The notes under the pieces: generated by a model
What the model was told of the DNA's origin: nothing
Database searches by the model: none
Seen by the model: the letters and a program-made list of their open reading frames with translations, nothing else
Shown here: positions 62,222 to 64,000 of the stretch, in pieces
How the letters are laid out: every line of letters starts with the position of its first letter
Numbering within the stretch: the stretch's first letter is position 1
Program-made: the position numbers and the translations under genes
NCBI GenBank assembly: GCA_910577285.1
Contig: CAJTLO010000003.1
Span: 2,774-66,773, forward strand
Reading direction: 5' to 3'
Source of the DNA: an uncultured Rikenellaceae bacterium
GTDB lineage: Bacteria; Bacteroidota; Bacteroidia; Bacteroidales; Rikenellaceae
DNA: 64,000 bases

Positions 62222-63487
62222 ATGAAAGTATATAAGTTCGGCGGCGCATCGGTGAAGGATGCCGCCGGAGTGCGCAACATCGCCTCGATCGTGGGGGCCG
62301 AAGAGGAGCGACTCTTCGTGGTCGTATCCGCCATGGGAAAGATGACCAACGCCCTCGAAAAGTTGCTCGGTACGTTCTATGATGGCAAGACCGCGCAGGC
62401 GTTGGAGCGGTTGCAGGAGATTGTGGATTTCCATAACGGCATCATCGAAGAGCTGTGGGGCAGGCCTTTCCTGCCCGACCGCGTGGCCCGTTTCTATATG
62501 GAGCTCGAGGAGACGGTCGCCTCGTCGAATCCCGCCGTGCGCGATTACGAGGTGTGGTACGACCGGATCGTGGGGTACGGAGAGCTCATCTCCACCTCCA
62601 TCGTTTCGGAATACCTCGCCGCGCAAGGGGTGGCCAATACTTGGGTGGATATGCGGGAGTGCTTCGTGACCACCGCCCGCCATAAGGATGCGAATGTGGA
62701 TCTGGAGCGCTCGGCCGAGCGGCTCGTTCCGCTCGTGGAGGCCACCGACTCGCGCGTTTATGTCGGCCAGGGCTTCATCGGTGCGACGGAGGACGGGGCG
62801 CCCACTACGATCGGCCGCGAGGGGTCGGACTATTCGGCCGCCGCGGTGGGATATATTCTCGGCGCCGGGAGCGTGACCATCTGGAAGGATGTGAAGGGGA
62901 TTCTGAACGGCGATCCGAAGCGGTTCGACGACGTAAGGCTGATCCCCGAGATGAATTATCTCGATGCCATCGAACTGGCCTACAGCGGTGCGCAGGTGAT
63001 CCATCCCAAGACCATCAAACCGCTTCAGAACAGGAACATCCCTCTCCATGTGCGTTGTTTCGTCGATCCTTCGCTGCCGGGCAGCGTCATCCGCGCCGGA
63101 GTGCAGAAGAACCGCGAACTGCCCATACTCATCGTCAAGCCGGCGCAGGTGTTGCTGACCGTGCGGGCCAACGACTTCTCCTTTATCCTGGAGGAGCGTT
63201 TCGCGCAGATATTCGCCCTGCTCGACGAGTACATGGTGAAGGTGAACCTCATCCAGAGTTCCGCCGTGAACCTCGACCTGTGCATGGACCGCACGCGTCA
63301 CCTGGAGGAGCTCACCGAGCGGCTCCGGCAGGAGGGGTACTATACGCGTTACAATACGGATATGGAGCTTATCACCATCCGCAACTACACGGCCGAACAG
63401 CTCGCGTCGCTGGAAAGGGCGCAGGATGTCTATCTGGTGCAGCGGACGCGCCGGACGTTGCAGGCAGTTCGCAGGAAGGAGGAGTGA
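62222..63487 (+). CDS. lysC: Aspartate kinase
   Basis: 421 residues. The ATP-site start MKVYKFGGASVKDAAGV and the second block TIGREGSDYSAAAVGYILGA are intact. A C-terminal ACT-type regulatory domain (about 310-415) with LLTVRANDFSFILEERFAQ suggests feedback control by lysine or threonine. It phosphorylates aspartate, the first step to lysine, threonine and methionine. It is monofunctional: no homoserine dehydrogenase part is joined. The next gene starts five bases after the stop. Confidence 0.94.
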   Translation: MKVYKFGGASVKDAAGVRNIASIVGAEEERLFVVVSAMGKMTNALEKLLGTFYDGKTAQALERLQEIVDFHNGIIEELWGRPFLPDRVARFYMELEETVASSNPAVRDYEVWYDRIVGYGELISTSIVSEYLAAQGVANTWVDMRECFVTTARHKDANVDLERSAERLVPLVEATDSRVYVGQGFIGATEDGAPTTIGREGSDYSAAAVGYILGAGSVTIWKDVKGILNGDPKRFDDVRLIPEMNYLDAIELAYSGAQVIHPKTIKPLQNRNIPLHVRCFVDPSLPGSVIRAGVQKNRELPILIVKPAQVLLTVRANDFSFILEERFAQIFALLDEYMVKVNLIQSSAVNLDLCMDRTRHLEELTERLRQEGYYTRYNTDMELITIRNYTAEQLASLERAQDVYLVQRTRRTLQAVRRKEE

Positions 63488-63492
63488 GGGAG

Positions 63493-64000
63493 ATGGAGAT
63501 ACTGAGAAAGCAGTTCTTGCAACATATCGGCCAGACCTCGCCCTCGCCCATGTTGGTGGAGGTGGAGCGTGCCGAGGGGGTGTGCTTCTTCACACCCGAA
63601 GGGAAGCGGTATTACGACATCATCGCGGGGGTGTCGGTCAGCAATGTGGGGCACGGCAATCCGGCGGTCACGGAGGCCGTGTGCCGTCAGGCCCGCGACT
63701 ACATGCACGTGATGGTCTACGGCGAACTGGTGGAGCGGCCGCAGGTGCGCTTTGCCGCGCGTATCGCCGAGTACCTGCCCGCTCCGCTCGACGCGGTATA
63801 CTTCGTCAATTCGGGAGCGGAGGCGGTGGAGGGGGCCCTGAAGCTCGCCAAGCGTTTTACGGGCCGCCGACGCATGGTGGCCTGCCGCAACGCCTACCAC
63901 GGTTCCACGCACGGGGCGATGAGCGTCATGGAGAGCCGGGAGTTTGCCGATGCCTACGGGCCGTTGCTACCCGGTGTGGAGTGGATTCGTTTCAATGAAA
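63493..64000 (+). CDS. Class-III aminotransferase, 3' end outside the window
   Basis: The frame from the ATG at 63493 (MEILRKQFLQHIGQTSP) runs 169 codons to the window end with no stop. NSGAEAVEGALKLAKRF is the pyridoxal-phosphate-side segment of acetylornithine/ornithine-type transaminases, and GVSVSNVGHGNPAV lies before it. The PLP-binding Lys lies beyond the window. Ornithine, acetylornithine and similar amines are all possible substrates. Five bases from lysC, so probably the same transcript; a succinyl-diaminopimelate role is conceivable but unproven. Confidence 0.85.
   Translation, partial: MEILRKQFLQHIGQTSPSPMLVEVERAEGVCFFTPEGKRYYDIIAGVSVSNVGHGNPAVTEAVCRQARDYMHVMVYGELVERPQVRFAARIAEYLPAPLDAVYFVNSGAEAVEGALKLAKRFTGRRRMVACRNAYHGSTHGAMSVMESREFADAYGPLLPGVEWIRFNE

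Overview
The window looks like chromosomal housekeeping DNA from a high-GC member of the Bacteroidales, most like an Alistipes-type (Rikenellaceae) organism. That placement is inference. It rests on many promoter -7 elements of the Bacteroidetes form TAnnTTTG, few strong Shine-Dalgarno sites, many lipoproteins with a Cys lipobox, paired methylmalonyl-CoA mutase subunits, ATP-type PEP carboxykinase and futalosine-pathway menaquinone genes. I see no rRNA operon, insertion sequence, prophage, CRISPR array or plasmid gene.

Layout. 1-240: a tandem repeat at the left edge. 341-4348: methylmalonyl-CoA mutase (minus). 4776-8176: UbiD-type decarboxylase, a helix-hairpin-helix membrane protein and ribosomal protein S21. 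8672-10410: a glycosyltransferase overlapping an ECF sigma factor (minus). 10614-12829: FAD dehydrogenase and rsmG. 12830-13512: a non-coding stretch with a possible minus-strand small RNA. 13513-17750: rpmH, then mqnE, a PASTA protein, an RluA-type pseudouridine synthase and ndk. 17937-24437: an alpha/beta hydrolase, a lipoprotein, a patatin and an AsmA-like protein. 24631-30570: rnr, an MFS transporter and a large TPR protein. 30993-34703: an etfB-etfA-acyl-CoA dehydrogenase operon. 34796-35640: two families of intergenic tandem repeats. 35724-38793: hemW and pckA. 39347-41657: a membrane O-acyltransferase gene broken by one amber codon, with its SGNH partner. 41811-43244: aspA. 43432-45712: tgt-lptG. 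46058-48223: polyprenol-phosphate mannosyltransferase-like gene, xerC and hpf. 48474-50595: a lipoprotein, an AI-2E-family transporter and tRNA-Pro. 50957-55995 and 55985-59701: fabI, a lipoprotein and the minus-strand run dapD - PCMD lipoprotein - beta-barrel - birA - pdxB. 59890-64000: an S9 peptidase, lysC and the start of a class-III aminotransferase.

How the genes fit together. Methylmalonyl-CoA mutase, PEP carboxykinase and aspartate ammonia-lyase fit a succinate/propionate fermenter that forms oxaloacetate and fumarate from PEP and aspartate. EtfAB plus acyl-CoA dehydrogenase add flavin-based electron transfer. MqnE and the UbiD-like enzyme point to menaquinone made by the futalosine route. 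DapD and LysC belong to the diaminopimelate/lysine pathway. Envelope genes are frequent: LptG-like permease, GT2 enzymes, PASTA protein, beta-barrel and lipoproteins.

Most notable points: the amber codon exactly at the conserved Gln of the MBOAT FFPQLVAGPI motif; a promoter/terminator pair on the empty strand between rsmG and rpmH; the intergenic tandem repeats; long perfect hairpins with little or no U-tract at convergent gene ends; a TGT without the usual zinc cysteines; and a direct-repeat pair in the etf leader. I did not find a convincing multi-gene system of an entirely new kind.
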